Positions 12,957-21,511 of a stretch of DNA of 27,164 nt are shown here, piece after piece. Both the position numbers and the translations under genes were made by a program. Under the pieces are notes generated by a model, which worked only from the letters and a program-made list of their open reading frames with translations, did no database searches and was not told the DNA's origin. This DNA comes from SVTX01 sp045653805 (GTDB taxonomy: Bacteria > Bacillota > Clostridia > Oscillospirales > CAG-272), in contig JAZOMF010000099.1 in assembly GCA_045653805.1 (NCBI GenBank), positions 1-27,164 on the forward strand, written 5' to 3'. Within the stretch, counting starts at the first letter, position 1. Each line of letters starts with the position of its first letter.

Positions 12957-15017
12957 ATGGCAAAAAACGGTTACACGGATAAAAACTCGCACAAAACCGA
13001 CAAGAACGTTGTAAAGAGCGAGAAAAACAATAAAGGAAAAACCGAAAACAAGCAAAGTGCAAAGGGCGGACCCAAAAAGCCCGATATTCCCGCAATGCAC
13101 AAAAAGAGCAAGCGCCACTCTCCCCAGAAAAATGCAAGTCAGCGCAATTTTACAGAGAATGATCTGATCAATGAGATGAGCTTTGCCGAGGAGGAGATCG
13201 CAATTTTTGATGCGATGACCAAGGCAGACAAAAGCAACAAAAAAATCGCATCTCGCAAAAAGACTCCTCAAAAAAACAATAAGCCCAGCGGATCTTCAAA
13301 TAATAAAAAGACAGATAAAACGCAGTTTTCTCTGCCCGAGATCAAATATGATCCTAACGCCAAGGTCAGAATTATCCCCTTGGGAGGACTTCACGAGATA
13401 GGTAAGAATATGACCGCGATTGAGTGCGGTGACGATATCGTAGTCATCGACTGCGGTCTGGCATTCCCGGATGAGGAGATGCCCGGAGTTGACTTGGTTA
13501 TTCCGGACGTTACCTATCTTGAGGCAAACGCCTCTAAGGTTAGAGGAATAGTGCTGACCCACGGACATGAGGATCACATTGGTGCAATTCCGTATGTGCT
13601 TCGCAATATCAATCCCCCGATTTACGGTACACGACTCACCGTCGGTATCGTTCGCAATAAGCTCAAGGAGTTTTCTCTTGACGTAGCGCCTAAGCTTATT
13701 GAGGTCAAGGCGGGTGACGTTATTCGACTTGGCGGAATGAGTGTTGAGTTCATACACGTCAACCACTCTATTGCAGATGCCTGCGCTTTGGCTATCAAGA
13801 CCCCTCTTGGAACTATCGTTCATTCGGGCGACTTTAAGCTTGATCTCACCCCCATTGATGGCGAGATAATGGATATAACCCGCTTGGGCGAGCTTGGCAA
13901 AGAGGGAGTTATGCTCCTAATGTGCGAGTCTACAAACGCAGAGCGTCCCGGTAGCACTCCTTCGGAGCGTAAGGTTGGAGCTTCGCTCGAGTATATTTTT
14001 AACACCCACAAGCAGCAGAGAATAGTTATCGCAACCTTCTCCTCAAACGTTCACCGCGTACAGCAGATAATCGACGCGGCGGCAAGACACGGCAGAAAGG
14101 TAGCGGTCACAGGTCGCAGTATGCTAAACATCGTGGGTGCAGCGGTGGAGCTTGGATATATGAATGTTCCCAAGGGCGTGCTTATCGATATTTCCGAAAT
14201 TCGCAAGTATAATCCCGAGCAGATCACTATAGTCACTACGGGAAGCCAAGGTGAGCCTATGAGTGCACTCTATCGTATGGCATTTGGTGAGCATCGCGAG
14301 GTTCAACTCAGCATGAACGACGTGGTAATCATTTCTTCCAGTGCAATTCCCGGAAATGAGAAGCTGGTTGGAAGAATAATCAACGAGCTTTGTAAGTGTG
14401 GAGTCAAGGTTATTCACGATGCTTCTGCCGATGTTCACGTTTCGGGTCACGCCTGCCAGGAGGAGCTGAAGCTGATGCAGGCACTGGTAAGACCTAAGTA
14501 TTTTATGCCTGTACACGGTGAGTACAAGCACCTTGCGGCAAATCGCGATCTTGCACTTGCAATGGGAATGGATTCGAGAAACATCTTTATTTCCGACATT
14601 GGAAACGTGCTTGAAATTGACAAAAACGGTGCCAAGATCAGCGGAACAGTTACCGCAGGTAAGGTTCTGGTAGACGGATATGGAGTTGGCGACGTTGGAA
14701 GTATAGTGCTTCGAGACAGACTCCTGCTCTCCCAGGATGGCCTTATTGTAGTTGTGGCTACTGTAAGCTCGGACGGTGGATATCTGCTTTCGGGTCCCGA
14801 TATCGTGTCTCGCGGATTTGTTTATGTTCGTGAAAGTGAGGACCTTATGGAAGAGATGCGTCAAGTGGTGCTTGGCACAGTTAATAACTGTCTCAAGTCG
14901 GGTAGCAGACTTGATTGGTATCATATCAAAGGAAAAGTCAAGGATGATCTTGCCAAGTATATCTATACAACGACCAAGCGCAAGCCTATGATAATTCCTA
15001 TGATAATGAATGTCTAA
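12957..15017 (+). CDS. rnj: Ribonuclease J with long basic N-terminal extension
   Basis: RNase J is a metallo-beta-lactamase/beta-CASP ribonuclease with 5'-3' exo- and endonuclease activity in RNA decay and maturation. This one has 686 residues against about 555 in Bacillus; the extra ~134 residues at the N-terminus are Lys/Asn/Ser-rich and look disordered. The core begins at KVRIIPLGGLHEIGKN (about 137). Metal motif LTHGHEDH gives H202, H204, D206 and H207. HVNHSIADACALAI and IVHSGDFKLD follow, then the beta-CASP part with ATFSSNVHR and VTTGSQGEPMSAL, and the late motif PVHGEYKHL. The start is ATG at 12957 with GAAAGGAA upstream; the reading frame extends back to 12888 without a ribosome site. 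Consensus promoter and long leader upstream. Confidence 0.95.
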   Translation: MAKNGYTDKNSHKTDKNVVKSEKNNKGKTENKQSAKGGPKKPDIPAMHKKSKRHSPQKNASQRNFTENDLINEMSFAEEEIAIFDAMTKADKSNKKIASRKKTPQKNNKPSGSSNNKKTDKTQFSLPEIKYDPNAKVRIIPLGGLHEIGKNMTAIECGDDIVVIDCGLAFPDEEMPGVDLVIPDVTYLEANASKVRGIVLTHGHEDHIGAIPYVLRNINPPIYGTRLTVGIVRNKLKEFSLDVAPKLIEVKAGDVIRLGGMSVEFIHVNHSIADACALAIKTPLGTIVHSGDFKLDLTPIDGEIMDITRLGELGKEGVMLLMCESTNAERPGSTPSERKVGASLEYIFNTHKQQRIVIATFSSNVHRVQQIIDAAARHGRKVAVTGRSMLNIVGAAVELGYMNVPKGVLIDISEIRKYNPEQITIVTTGSQGEPMSALYRMAFGEHREVQLSMNDVVIISSSAIPGNEKLVGRIINELCKCGVKVIHDASADVHVSGHACQEELKLMQALVRPKYFMPVHGEYKHLAANRDLALAMGMDSRNIFISDIGNVLEIDKNGAKISGTVTAGKVLVDGYGVGDVGSIVLRDRLLLSQDGLIVVVATVSSDGGYLLSGPDIVSRGFVYVRESEDLMEEMRQVVLGTVNNCLKSGSRLDWYHIKGKVKDDLAKYIYTTTKRKPMIIPMIMNV

Positions 15018-15058
15018 AATCGAATGTTGCTAAAAATTTTCGGCTTGTTCATAATATA

Positions 15059-15087
15059 TTCAACAAACTTTCACGCGATTATATTAT
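15059..15087 (+). promoter_or_regulatory. Possible promoter of the PrsA/SurA-like gene
   Basis: TTCAAC (15059-15064), 17-bp spacer, TATTAT (15082-15087); an overlapping TATAAT at 15085-15090 has a poorer spacing. No terminator is evident after RNase J, so read-through is also possible. Confidence 0.4.
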
Positions 15088-15161
15088 AATTAGAAATGTT
15101 ATGCTCCGCGGCCATGTGGAGAATCAAAAAATCGAAATACAATGAAAAGGTGGAACCTATA

Positions 15162-16982
15162 ATGGGAAAACAAAAAACTATGGCAAAAAAGTCAAAGTTT
15201 GACAAGCTTATTGCAATAGCTGTTGTCGCTTTGGCTGTAATTATTGTCCTTACTCTTGCCGCATCGGTAATGAGTGAAATGGGACTTTTCCTTAAGGTGC
15301 AGACCGCTGCATCTGCGGGAGAAGTAAGCATTGACGGTGCAATGATGAGCTTCTATATGAATGACTACATCATGAATTGGTACAATCAGTATGGCTCTTA
15401 TGCAAGCTACGGATATATCAGCTTGGATATCACTAGCGATCTTCGCAATCAAGAGTATGCGCCTAAGGGCTCTTACGACTCCATGTTCCTTGGCGAGTTC
15501 AAGGGTACTTGGTACGAGTATTTTATGAGTCAGGTACAGCCTACTGTTGAAAGAACCGTTATCTATGCAAACAATGCAAAGAAGAACGGTCTTAAGCTTG
15601 ATGATGAAGATAAGGCAGAGATCGAGGAGATCCTTAAGGGTATCGACACTAATCTCAATAGCCTCGGAATTTCTTACTCCGACTGGTACGGTAACGGTGT
15701 AAATAAGAACGTTGTTCGTCGTTGCTACGAGCTCAGCTACCTTGCAAGTAAGTTTGAGGAAAAGATCATTGCCGACTATGAGGCAAATGCAGAGAGCAAT
15801 AGCGGTGACATCGTTGAGTACCGTGAGAACAATAAGAGCGATTTCTATACTGTAAATTGCCTTACTTACAGCATCAGCAACACCTCCAAGAGCTTCGCTG
15901 ATGAAAAAGCTTTTGATGAGTGGAAGGCAACAGTTAAGGAAATTGCTAACAGTATTGCTGCCGCAAAGTCTCCCGAGGAGTTCGCTTCTCTTGTAGAGAA
16001 GTACGAGTCCGAGAGCAAGGAGAAGGACACTACCTCAACTACCGCTACTACTTCTACTACCGCAGCTACCGAGACCGAGTCTACCGAGGCTGAGTCTACA
16101 AATGCTTGGGATAAGTACGAGACCGAGATCAAGTACGAGACCGAGACAGGCACCAATGCTGACAATAGCCTCAACGACTTTTTCTTTGGTAACGAGGAGA
16201 CCGGAACCGATGCAGTTGAGCCTGCAGAGAAGTATGATGGTACTATCGTCGAGGAAGAGGGAACCGTTACCGAAAAGGTAACTACCGCAGCTACCACTGA
16301 AACCAAGAAGGAGGCTACTACTGAGTCTTCTTCCGAGTCTTCTTCCGAGTCCGAAACTACTACCACAACCAATAGCAACGTTAAGACATACGAGTCCTAC
16401 AAGGTTACCGTTTACTATGTAGTAGAGCCTTCTCACTTCAATAAGGAGCTCACTCACAACTTCAGCTACCTCATCTCCAACGATAAAGATGCTATTGCTA
16501 AGTTTATCGAGAACTTCAAGGCAAACGAAACCAAGGACGTTGATGCATTCATAGAGATTGCAGATAAGATGTATGAGGATATGCATGCTTCCGAGGAGCA
16601 CGAGCATAGCGATGATGAGGTGTTCAGTTACGATATCATCGAGAAGTCTGCTGCAGGCGCGTTTACTGCCAACTATAAAAAACTTAACGATTGGATAGAG
16701 GCTGCTGATCGTCAGAATAATACTCTTTCTGATATCATTGAGATCAAGATTACCTCTACCGATTCCACCACCAACAAGGTTACTACCAAGACTCAGTATG
16801 GCGTGATCTTCTTCAAGGATCATGCAGGCGAGACATGGTACGAGTCTGCAAAGACCGGACTTGTCAATGAAAGAATCGACGAGTGGTATAAAAATGAGCA
16901 GAAGGATAATGGCGTTAAGTTCACTGATGCTATCAATCAGATCGACACCGCTAAGCCCTTCCTTGCAACTCTTGGATATTAA
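15162..16982 (+). CDS. Membrane-anchored PrsA/SurA-like exported protein with Thr/Ser/Glu-rich insert
   Basis: A 606-residue protein with a short basic N-terminus (MGKQKTMAKKSKFDK) and one membrane segment (about residues 16-37), so most of it is outside the cell. Residues ~50-230 resemble the SurA/PrsA N-terminal chaperone domain (an N-in, helical, Tyr-rich segment). A low-complexity region (about 285-406) is made of Thr, Ser and Glu (TTSTTATTSTT, ESSSESSSESETTTTT). A C-terminal part (about 410-606) could correspond to a degenerate parvulin region. I do not see intact parvulin signature residues, so peptidyl-prolyl isomerase activity is uncertain. AAAAGGTGG precedes the ATG at 15162. Codon use is strongly biased, as in abundant proteins. 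Confidence 0.65.
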   Translation: MGKQKTMAKKSKFDKLIAIAVVALAVIIVLTLAASVMSEMGLFLKVQTAASAGEVSIDGAMMSFYMNDYIMNWYNQYGSYASYGYISLDITSDLRNQEYAPKGSYDSMFLGEFKGTWYEYFMSQVQPTVERTVIYANNAKKNGLKLDDEDKAEIEEILKGIDTNLNSLGISYSDWYGNGVNKNVVRRCYELSYLASKFEEKIIADYEANAESNSGDIVEYRENNKSDFYTVNCLTYSISNTSKSFADEKAFDEWKATVKEIANSIAAAKSPEEFASLVEKYESESKEKDTTSTTATTSTTAATETESTEAESTNAWDKYETEIKYETETGTNADNSLNDFFFGNEETGTDAVEPAEKYDGTIVEEEGTVTEKVTTAATTETKKEATTESSSESSSESETTTTTNSNVKTYESYKVTVYYVVEPSHFNKELTHNFSYLISNDKDAIAKFIENFKANETKDVDAFIEIADKMYEDMHASEEHEHSDDEVFSYDIIEKSAAGAFTANYKKLNDWIEAADRQNNTLSDIIEIKITSTDSTTNKVTTKTQYGVIFFKDHAGETWYESAKTGLVNERIDEWYKNEQKDNGVKFTDAINQIDTAKPFLATLGY

Positions 16983-16991
16983 TTAAAAATA

Positions 16992-17018
16992 AGGGCTGTC
17001 GCTTGATGTGACAGCCCT
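16992..17018 (+). terminator. Hairpin after the PrsA/SurA-like gene
   Basis: AGGGCTGTC pairs with GACAGCCCT (9 bp, 9-nt loop). The T-tail is poor (ATGTCAATAAAT), so termination may be incomplete. Confidence 0.55.
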
Positions 17019-17095
17019 ATGTCAATAAATAATTACGTTGCATATTATGTAAAATGACAGAGCATAATAAATGCAATAGTTGATTGGAGTAAAAT

Positions 17096-17776
17096 ATGGT
17101 TATTGATCAGAAGCAGACTACCGTGGCTTACCGTTGCCCCGAATGCGGCTCCGGTGTTCTCAGCCTTGTAGGTCTTTTTACCCTTGCGGGTGATATGGTA
17201 AAGCTGAAGTGTACCTGTGGCAAGAGCGAGATGCAGGTGGTATATCGCAAGGAAGAGGGCACTATGAGACTTACCGTGCCTTGCATTTTCTGCAGCAAGC
17301 CTCACACCTATAACGTTAATAACAATATGTTCTTTTCCAAGGATGTATTTATGCTTCCTTGCCCTTATTCCAATATAAATATTGGATTTGTGGGTGAGAG
17401 CAACAAGGTTAAGGCAGAGCTGGCACGTACCGAGCTTGAGCTGCTTGATATGCTGGAGGAGAACGGAATAGAGGACTTTAAGGACCTGCACGGAGACGAG
17501 GAAACTCTTCCCGATCCTCAAGTTTTGGACGTGATTTCATATATCGTAGGCGACCTTGATGCAGAGGGCAAGATCTTTTGCAAGTGCTATCCCGAGGGAA
17601 GAGAGCCTCTTCCCGACGGCGAGCTTGACCGCGATGATTCCGATTATGAAATCGAAGTGTCGGACGAGGGCGTGTGTGTTAAATGTGCAAAGTGTGGAGC
17701 AAAGAAAATGATCCCTACGGATTCAATGCTTTCCGCTCACGCATTTTTGAATAGCGATTATTTGAGATTAGAGTAG
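17096..17776 (+). CDS. Zinc-ribbon protein of unknown function
   Basis: A 226-residue soluble protein. An N-terminal zinc ribbon (YRCPECGSGVLSL...LKCTCGKSEM) is followed by a second Cys pair (PCIFCSKPHTY) and a C-terminal pair (CVKCAKCGAKKMIPTDS). Between them lies an acidic helical segment (ARTELELLDMLEENGIEDFKD) followed by FKDLHGDEETLPDPQVLDV. I do not recognise the family; it looks like a conserved clostridial hypothetical, possibly nucleic-acid binding. The ribosome site GGAG lies 9 nt before the ATG. It follows the exported protein after a weak hairpin, so partial co-transcription is possible, and it ends before a strong terminator. Confidence 0.75.
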   Translation: MVIDQKQTTVAYRCPECGSGVLSLVGLFTLAGDMVKLKCTCGKSEMQVVYRKEEGTMRLTVPCIFCSKPHTYNVNNNMFFSKDVFMLPCPYSNINIGFVGESNKVKAELARTELELLDMLEENGIEDFKDLHGDEETLPDPQVLDVISYIVGDLDAEGKIFCKCYPEGREPLPDGELDRDDSDYEIEVSDEGVCVKCAKCGAKKMIPTDSMLSAHAFLNSDYLRLE

Positions 17777-17784
17777 AAGGTGCT

Positions 17785-17828
17785 TGTGGGAGAATGGGTG
17801 TTTTTGAAAAAACACCCATTCTCCCACA
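17785..17828. repeat. Long perfect hairpin 1
   Basis: TGTGGGAGAATGGGTGTTTT pairs with its exact complement ending at 17828, about 20 bp. The tail has no T-run (CACCTCTCCCCCCAAAAAAA), so it is not a standard terminator. It shares the pattern GGGAG...GGGTG-TTTT with the hairpin at 17971-18006. Confidence 0.7.
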
Positions 17829-17882
17829 CACCTCTCCCCCCAAAAAAACTTCTCAAAAATTGATTGATTTAATAGTGAAATT

Positions 17883-17909
17883 ATCTCTCCGATTGGAGAG
17901 ATTTTTTTG
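17883..17909 (+). terminator. Intrinsic terminator
   Basis: ATCTCTCC, loop GATT, GGAGAGAT, then TTTTTTG. It ends transcripts from the zinc-ribbon gene at 17096. Confidence 0.85.
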
Positions 17910-17970
17910 TGCAGAAAGAAGAACTTTGATTAAGAACAACCAATTTCTTAAAAGGTTTTCGGGTGGGGCG

Positions 17971-18006
17971 TTGGGAGGGTGCTTTTTCTCAAAAGCACCC
18001 TCCCAA
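17971..18006. repeat. Long perfect hairpin 2
   Basis: TTGGGAGGGTGCTTTT (17971-17986), loop TCTC, perfect 16-bp complement to 18006. It lies 12 bp downstream of the minus-strand small gene (stop at 18019). There is no T-run on either side. Confidence 0.7.
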
Positions 18007-18018
18007 CAAAATCATCAC

Positions 18019-18111
18019 TTAATGGCAGCAGCAGGTGATGAGAAGGAAAGCGATGATAAGGATCCAGATCCAGTTATCGTTGAAAAGTCCGCAAAGGCAG
18101 TTGTTATTCAT
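18019..18111 (-). CDS. 30-residue hydrophobic Cys-ended membrane peptide
   Basis: A very small gene. On the minus strand, AGGAGGA (18124-18118) lies 6 nt before the ATG at 18111 and the frame reads MNNNCLCGLFNDNWIWILII then AFLLITCCCH, stop. The layout (Asn/Cys/Gly start, Trp/Ile/Leu-rich transmembrane segment, CCC near the end) resembles tiny Cys-rich membrane peptides seen in spore-forming Clostridia. Upstream on the minus strand, AC-16 bp-CATAATAT resembles a sporulation sigma-K/E promoter, but the match is short. A palindrome TGAGAAC-GCC-GTTCTCA (18144-18160) lies between promoter and ribosome site. The perfect ribosome site and sensible membrane peptide support a real gene; function unknown. 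Confidence 0.7.
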   Translation of the reverse strand: MNNNCLCGLFNDNWIWILIIAFLLITCCCH

Positions 18112-18143
18112 AAAATATCCTCCTTAGGTGATATGTGTAAGAT

Positions 18144-18160
18144 TGAGAACGCCGTTCTCA
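18144..18160. promoter_or_regulatory. 7-bp palindrome upstream of the small peptide gene
   Basis: TGAGAAC-GCC-GTTCTCA is perfectly symmetric. It lies 20 bp upstream of the AGGAGGA of the minus-strand peptide gene and could be a leader hairpin or an operator. Confidence 0.4.
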
Positions 18161-18260
18161 CTATCATATTATGCGGGAGTGTGTAGATGGTGACTATTTT
18201 TTGTCGAAAAAGGTTGCGAAATCGGCTTTGAGATATTTTGCAAAAAAGTTGCGAAAGCTA

Positions 18261-18289
18261 TTGCAGAAATCGAGAAAATATGGTAAAAT
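18261..18289 (+). promoter_or_regulatory. Sigma-A type promoter of lepA
   Basis: TTGCAG (18261-18266), 17-bp spacer, TAAAAT (18284-18289), 45 bp before the start codon. Two GTTGCGAAA 9-mers (about 18212-18220 and 18249-18257) lie just upstream. Confidence 0.6.
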
Positions 18290-18334
18290 ATAAAATGTGT
18301 AAAAATGCTATTATATTGAATGGAGATAAATTTA

Positions 18335-20155
18335 ATGTCAAGAAGTGACAGAATGAAAAAGATAAGAAACTTTTCCATCATAGCGCACATAGACCACGGT
18401 AAATCTACCTTGGCGGACAGAATTCTCGAGTCCACACAGGCAGTCAGCAAGCGTGAGATGGAGGAGCAGGTTCTTGATAATATGGATCTGGAAAAGGAGA
18501 GAGGTATCACAATTAAGGCGAGAGCGGTAAAGCTTGATTATCTTGCTCCCGATGGTGAAAAATACGTCTTTAACCTTATTGACACCCCCGGTCACGTAGA
18601 CTTTAACTACGAGGTTTCCCGCTCGCTCAATGCTTGTGACGGTGCGCTCCTGGTAGTTGTTGCTACTCAGGGAATCGAGGCGCAAACTCTTGCAAACGCA
18701 TATCTTGCGGTTGACGCAGGGCTTGAAATAATTCCTGTAGTTAATAAAATCGACCTCCCCTCGGCTGATATCGAAAAGGCAAGAGCGGATATTGAGGACC
18801 AGATAGGTATTCCCGCAGAGGAATGTCCTGCGGTGTCTGCAAAAACAGGACTTAACATCGAGCAGGTTCTTGAGGCGGTTGTTCGTGATATTCCTGCGCC
18901 CATGGGTGATGAGGATGCCCCCCTCAAGTGTCTTATTTTCGATTCCTATTATGATAGCTACTTGGGTGTTGTTGTAAACGTCAGAGTGTTCGACGGTTGC
19001 CTCAGAGCAGGTGAGACCATTCGACTTATGAGCACGGGTAAGGAGTTTGAGGTGGTTGAGGTCGGCACTATGGAGGCGTTTGGGCTTTGCAGGTGTGATT
19101 GCCTCAGAGCGGGCGAGGTTGGTTACATCACCGCGTCTATCAAGAGCGTGGGGGACACTCGAGTGGGTGATACCGTTACCCATGCAGATAATCCCGCCGC
19201 GGAGGCTCTCCCCGGATTTAAGTCTGCACAGCCCATGGTTTTCGCAGGTATCTATCCCGCAGACGGTGCAAGATACGGAGACCTTCGTGATGCCCTTGAT
19301 AAGCTTCAGCTTAACGATGCGGCGCTTACCTTTGAGCCCGAGACCTCTATTGCGCTGGGCTTTGGCTTCCGTTGCGGCTTCTTGGGTCTTCTTCACATGG
19401 AAATAATAGAGGAGAGACTTGAGCGAGAGTTCAATCTCGACCTTATTACCACCGCTCCCGGCGTTATTTACGAGGTTAAGACTCGCGACGGCGAAACGGT
19501 GATGATCGACAACCCCTCCAATTTTCCAACGGCCGATGTGATCGAGTATGCGAAAGAGCCTCTCGTTAAGGCAAGCATCATCACCCCCACCGAGTTTGTG
19601 GGCGGACTTATGGACCTTTGCCAGGATAGACGAGGCGTTTTCCACGATATGAAATATATCGACTCAACGCGAGTTGAGCTTCACTACGATCTCCCTCTTA
19701 ACGAGATAATTTACGATTTCTTTGATGCGCTCAAGAGCCGCTCCCCCGGTTACCCATCGCTTGACTATGGGCTTAAGGGCTATGAGCCTTCAAAGCTTGT
19801 TAAGCTTGACTTCTTGCTAAACGGAGATCAGGTGGATGCGCTTTCCTTTATCGTTCACGAGGAAAAGGCATATGCAAGAGCGAGAAAGATCGCCGAAAGA
19901 CTTAAGGAGAACATCCCGAGACAGCTCTTCGAGGTTCCGATCCAGGCGGCTATCGGCTCCAAGGTCATCGCAAGAGAGACCGTTAAGGCTATGAGAAAAG
20001 ACGTGCTTGCAAAGTGCTACGGCGGTGATATTACCCGTAAGAAGAAGCTGCTTGAAAAGCAGAAGGAGGGTAAAAAGAAGATGCGCCAGCTTGGTAGCGT
20101 TCAGGTATCCCCCGAGGCATTTATGGCAGTCCTCAAGCTGGGAGACGACGACTGA
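18335..20155 (+). CDS. lepA: Elongation factor 4 (LepA), ribosome-associated GTPase
   Basis: Translational GTPase of 606 residues that acts on the ribosome (back-translocation and/or late initiation and assembly roles). G-motifs are visible: G1 AHIDHGKSTL, G2 region ERGITIKARAV, G3 DTPGHVDF, G4 NKIDLPS, G5 SAKTG. EF-G-like domains and the LepA-specific C-terminal domain follow (RQLFEVPIQAAIGSKVIARE, CYGGDITRKKKLLEKQKEGK). Length is normal for the family. The start is ATG at 18335 because GGAG at 18322-18325 is 9 nt upstream; the in-frame ATG at 18320 overlaps that ribosome site. It is followed with a 1-bp gap by hemW, the common lepA-hemW operon of Firmicutes. Confidence 0.97.
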   Translation: MSRSDRMKKIRNFSIIAHIDHGKSTLADRILESTQAVSKREMEEQVLDNMDLEKERGITIKARAVKLDYLAPDGEKYVFNLIDTPGHVDFNYEVSRSLNACDGALLVVVATQGIEAQTLANAYLAVDAGLEIIPVVNKIDLPSADIEKARADIEDQIGIPAEECPAVSAKTGLNIEQVLEAVVRDIPAPMGDEDAPLKCLIFDSYYDSYLGVVVNVRVFDGCLRAGETIRLMSTGKEFEVVEVGTMEAFGLCRCDCLRAGEVGYITASIKSVGDTRVGDTVTHADNPAAEALPGFKSAQPMVFAGIYPADGARYGDLRDALDKLQLNDAALTFEPETSIALGFGFRCGFLGLLHMEIIEERLEREFNLDLITTAPGVIYEVKTRDGETVMIDNPSNFPTADVIEYAKEPLVKASIITPTEFVGGLMDLCQDRRGVFHDMKYIDSTRVELHYDLPLNEIIYDFFDALKSRSPGYPSLDYGLKGYEPSKLVKLDFLLNGDQVDALSFIVHEEKAYARARKIAERLKENIPRQLFEVPIQAAIGSKVIARETVKAMRKDVLAKCYGGDITRKKKLLEKQKEGKKKMRQLGSVQVSPEAFMAVLKLGDDD

Positions 20156-20156
20156 T

Positions 20157-21320
20157 ATGGGTGCAATTAACCTTAATAATAAACGAAACGTGGGTATATA
20201 TATCCACGTTCCGTTTTGTTTATCGAAGTGTCACTATTGTGACTTTTGCTCGGTTCAAAGAGCGGATGAGGATAAAAAAGAACGCTATACCGCACGTCTT
20301 TGCAAGGAAATTGCAACATTTGCGGCAAAAATACGTGAAAGCGGCGAAGTTCCCGTGGCTGATACCGTGTATTTTGGCGGTGGCACGCCCACACTTCTGT
20401 CTTCCGAACAGATACGTCGCATACTCGATGCAGTGAAAATGAATTTCGGCATTGCGGAAGGTGGAGAGATCACCATTGAAACTAATCCCAGGTCGGCAGA
20501 CGGCGAAAAGCTTCGAAAGATTCGAGAGAGCGGCGTCAATCGCCTCAGTATCGGTATGCAGAGCGTTCACGACGGGGAATTGAAGGCGCTTGGAAGAATA
20601 CACAATTTTGGAGATTTCAAAGCTACCTTTTCCGAGGCGCGTGAAGCGGGATTTGACAATATTTCAGTTGACCTTATGTACGGGATTCCCATGCAGAGCA
20701 AGGAAAGCTTTTGCCAGTCGGTGGAAACAATTGCTGAGATGTGCCCCGAGCATATTTCGTCCTATTGCCTCACGGTGGAGGATGGAACGAATTTCGGTCG
20801 CCGCAGAGATAGTCTGGTACTTCCCGACGAGGACACCGTTGCCGATATGTACGCCGAAATGGGGCGCGTTTTGCAGGGAAACGGTTATCATAAATATGAA
20901 ATAAGCAATTTTGCAAAAGAGGGCAGAGAATCGCGCCACAATCTCAAATATTGGCATTGTGACGGCTATCTTGGCTTTGGTGTGGCGGCACACTCGTATT
21001 TTGGCGGAAAAAGATTTGCCCATTCTCGCGATATTGATGCATATATTGGCGGCGAGAGCATTATAATAGATGTGGAAGACATCTCTCAAAGCGAGGCTGA
21101 AAACGAGTACGTTATGCTCGGAATGAGGCTTGCTGAGGGAGTTTGTCTTGCCGATTTCAAAGCAAAATTCGGCAGAGAACTTACGGAAGAGTTTCCCACA
21201 TTTAAAAAGTATGCTCCGGAGTTTGTAAAAATCGACGGAGAGCATTGTATGTTTACCGAAAAAGGCATGATGGTCAGCAATTTTATTTTGTCCGATGCCC
21301 TTGATTTCGGTGAAGAATAA
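20157..21320 (+). CDS. hemW: Radical SAM heme chaperone HemW
   Basis: Radical SAM protein of 387 residues, formerly annotated as oxygen-independent coproporphyrinogen III oxidase. The Fe-S motif is CLSKCHYC (CX3CX2C) in IHVPFCLSKCHYCDFCS. GGGTPTLL, ETNPRS and the HemW-typical RHNLKYW are present, which favours the heme chaperone over a true HemN. It would bind SAM and a 4Fe-4S cluster and deliver heme to partner proteins. The start is ATG at 20157, one base after the lepA stop, with GGGAG inside the lepA end about 12 nt upstream; the frame is open further back within lepA but without similarity. Coupled to lepA in one operon. Confidence 0.93.
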   Translation: MGAINLNNKRNVGIYIHVPFCLSKCHYCDFCSVQRADEDKKERYTARLCKEIATFAAKIRESGEVPVADTVYFGGGTPTLLSSEQIRRILDAVKMNFGIAEGGEITIETNPRSADGEKLRKIRESGVNRLSIGMQSVHDGELKALGRIHNFGDFKATFSEAREAGFDNISVDLMYGIPMQSKESFCQSVETIAEMCPEHISSYCLTVEDGTNFGRRRDSLVLPDEDTVADMYAEMGRVLQGNGYHKYEISNFAKEGRESRHNLKYWHCDGYLGFGVAAHSYFGGKRFAHSRDIDAYIGGESIIIDVEDISQSEAENEYVMLGMRLAEGVCLADFKAKFGRELTEEFPTFKKYAPEFVKIDGEHCMFTEKGMMVSNFILSDALDFGEE

Positions 21321-21389
21321 AAACATAAAAATATTTTAAAAACCACACAAAAAATTCGTTCCGAGTGTAAAAAATGCACAAAATTACTA

Positions 21390-21418
21390 TTGACAGAATG
21401 AAACTTTTGTGGTATAAT
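21390..21418 (+). promoter_or_regulatory. Consensus promoter of the DUF1292 gene
   Basis: TTGACA (21390-21395), 17-bp spacer, TATAAT (21413-21418). The leader of about 85 bases carries AAAGCT...AGCTTT with an inner CAC/GTG pairing around 21442-21472. Confidence 0.8.
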
Positions 21419-21511
21419 ACAAGTGAAAAGAGAAGAACCCCAAAAGCTCACGCCAACGTGCGCCAGCTTTATATAGATTTTGGAGTTCCGAGGAAAGAGA
21501 GGTAACGTCCG

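Noticed and set aside
14124..14924. 266-codon minus-strand open frame opposite RNase J
   Set aside because: Shadow of the beta-CASP and C-terminal coding region; composition is that of reverse-read codons.
16035..16823. Minus-strand open frame opposite the PrsA/SurA-like gene
   Set aside because: Its Ser/Leu/Gly-rich product is the reverse reading of the low-complexity Thr/Ser/Glu codons.
18338..19645. 435-codon minus-strand open frame opposite lepA
   Set aside because: Antisense shadow of a highly conserved gene; no recognisable domain or ribosome site.
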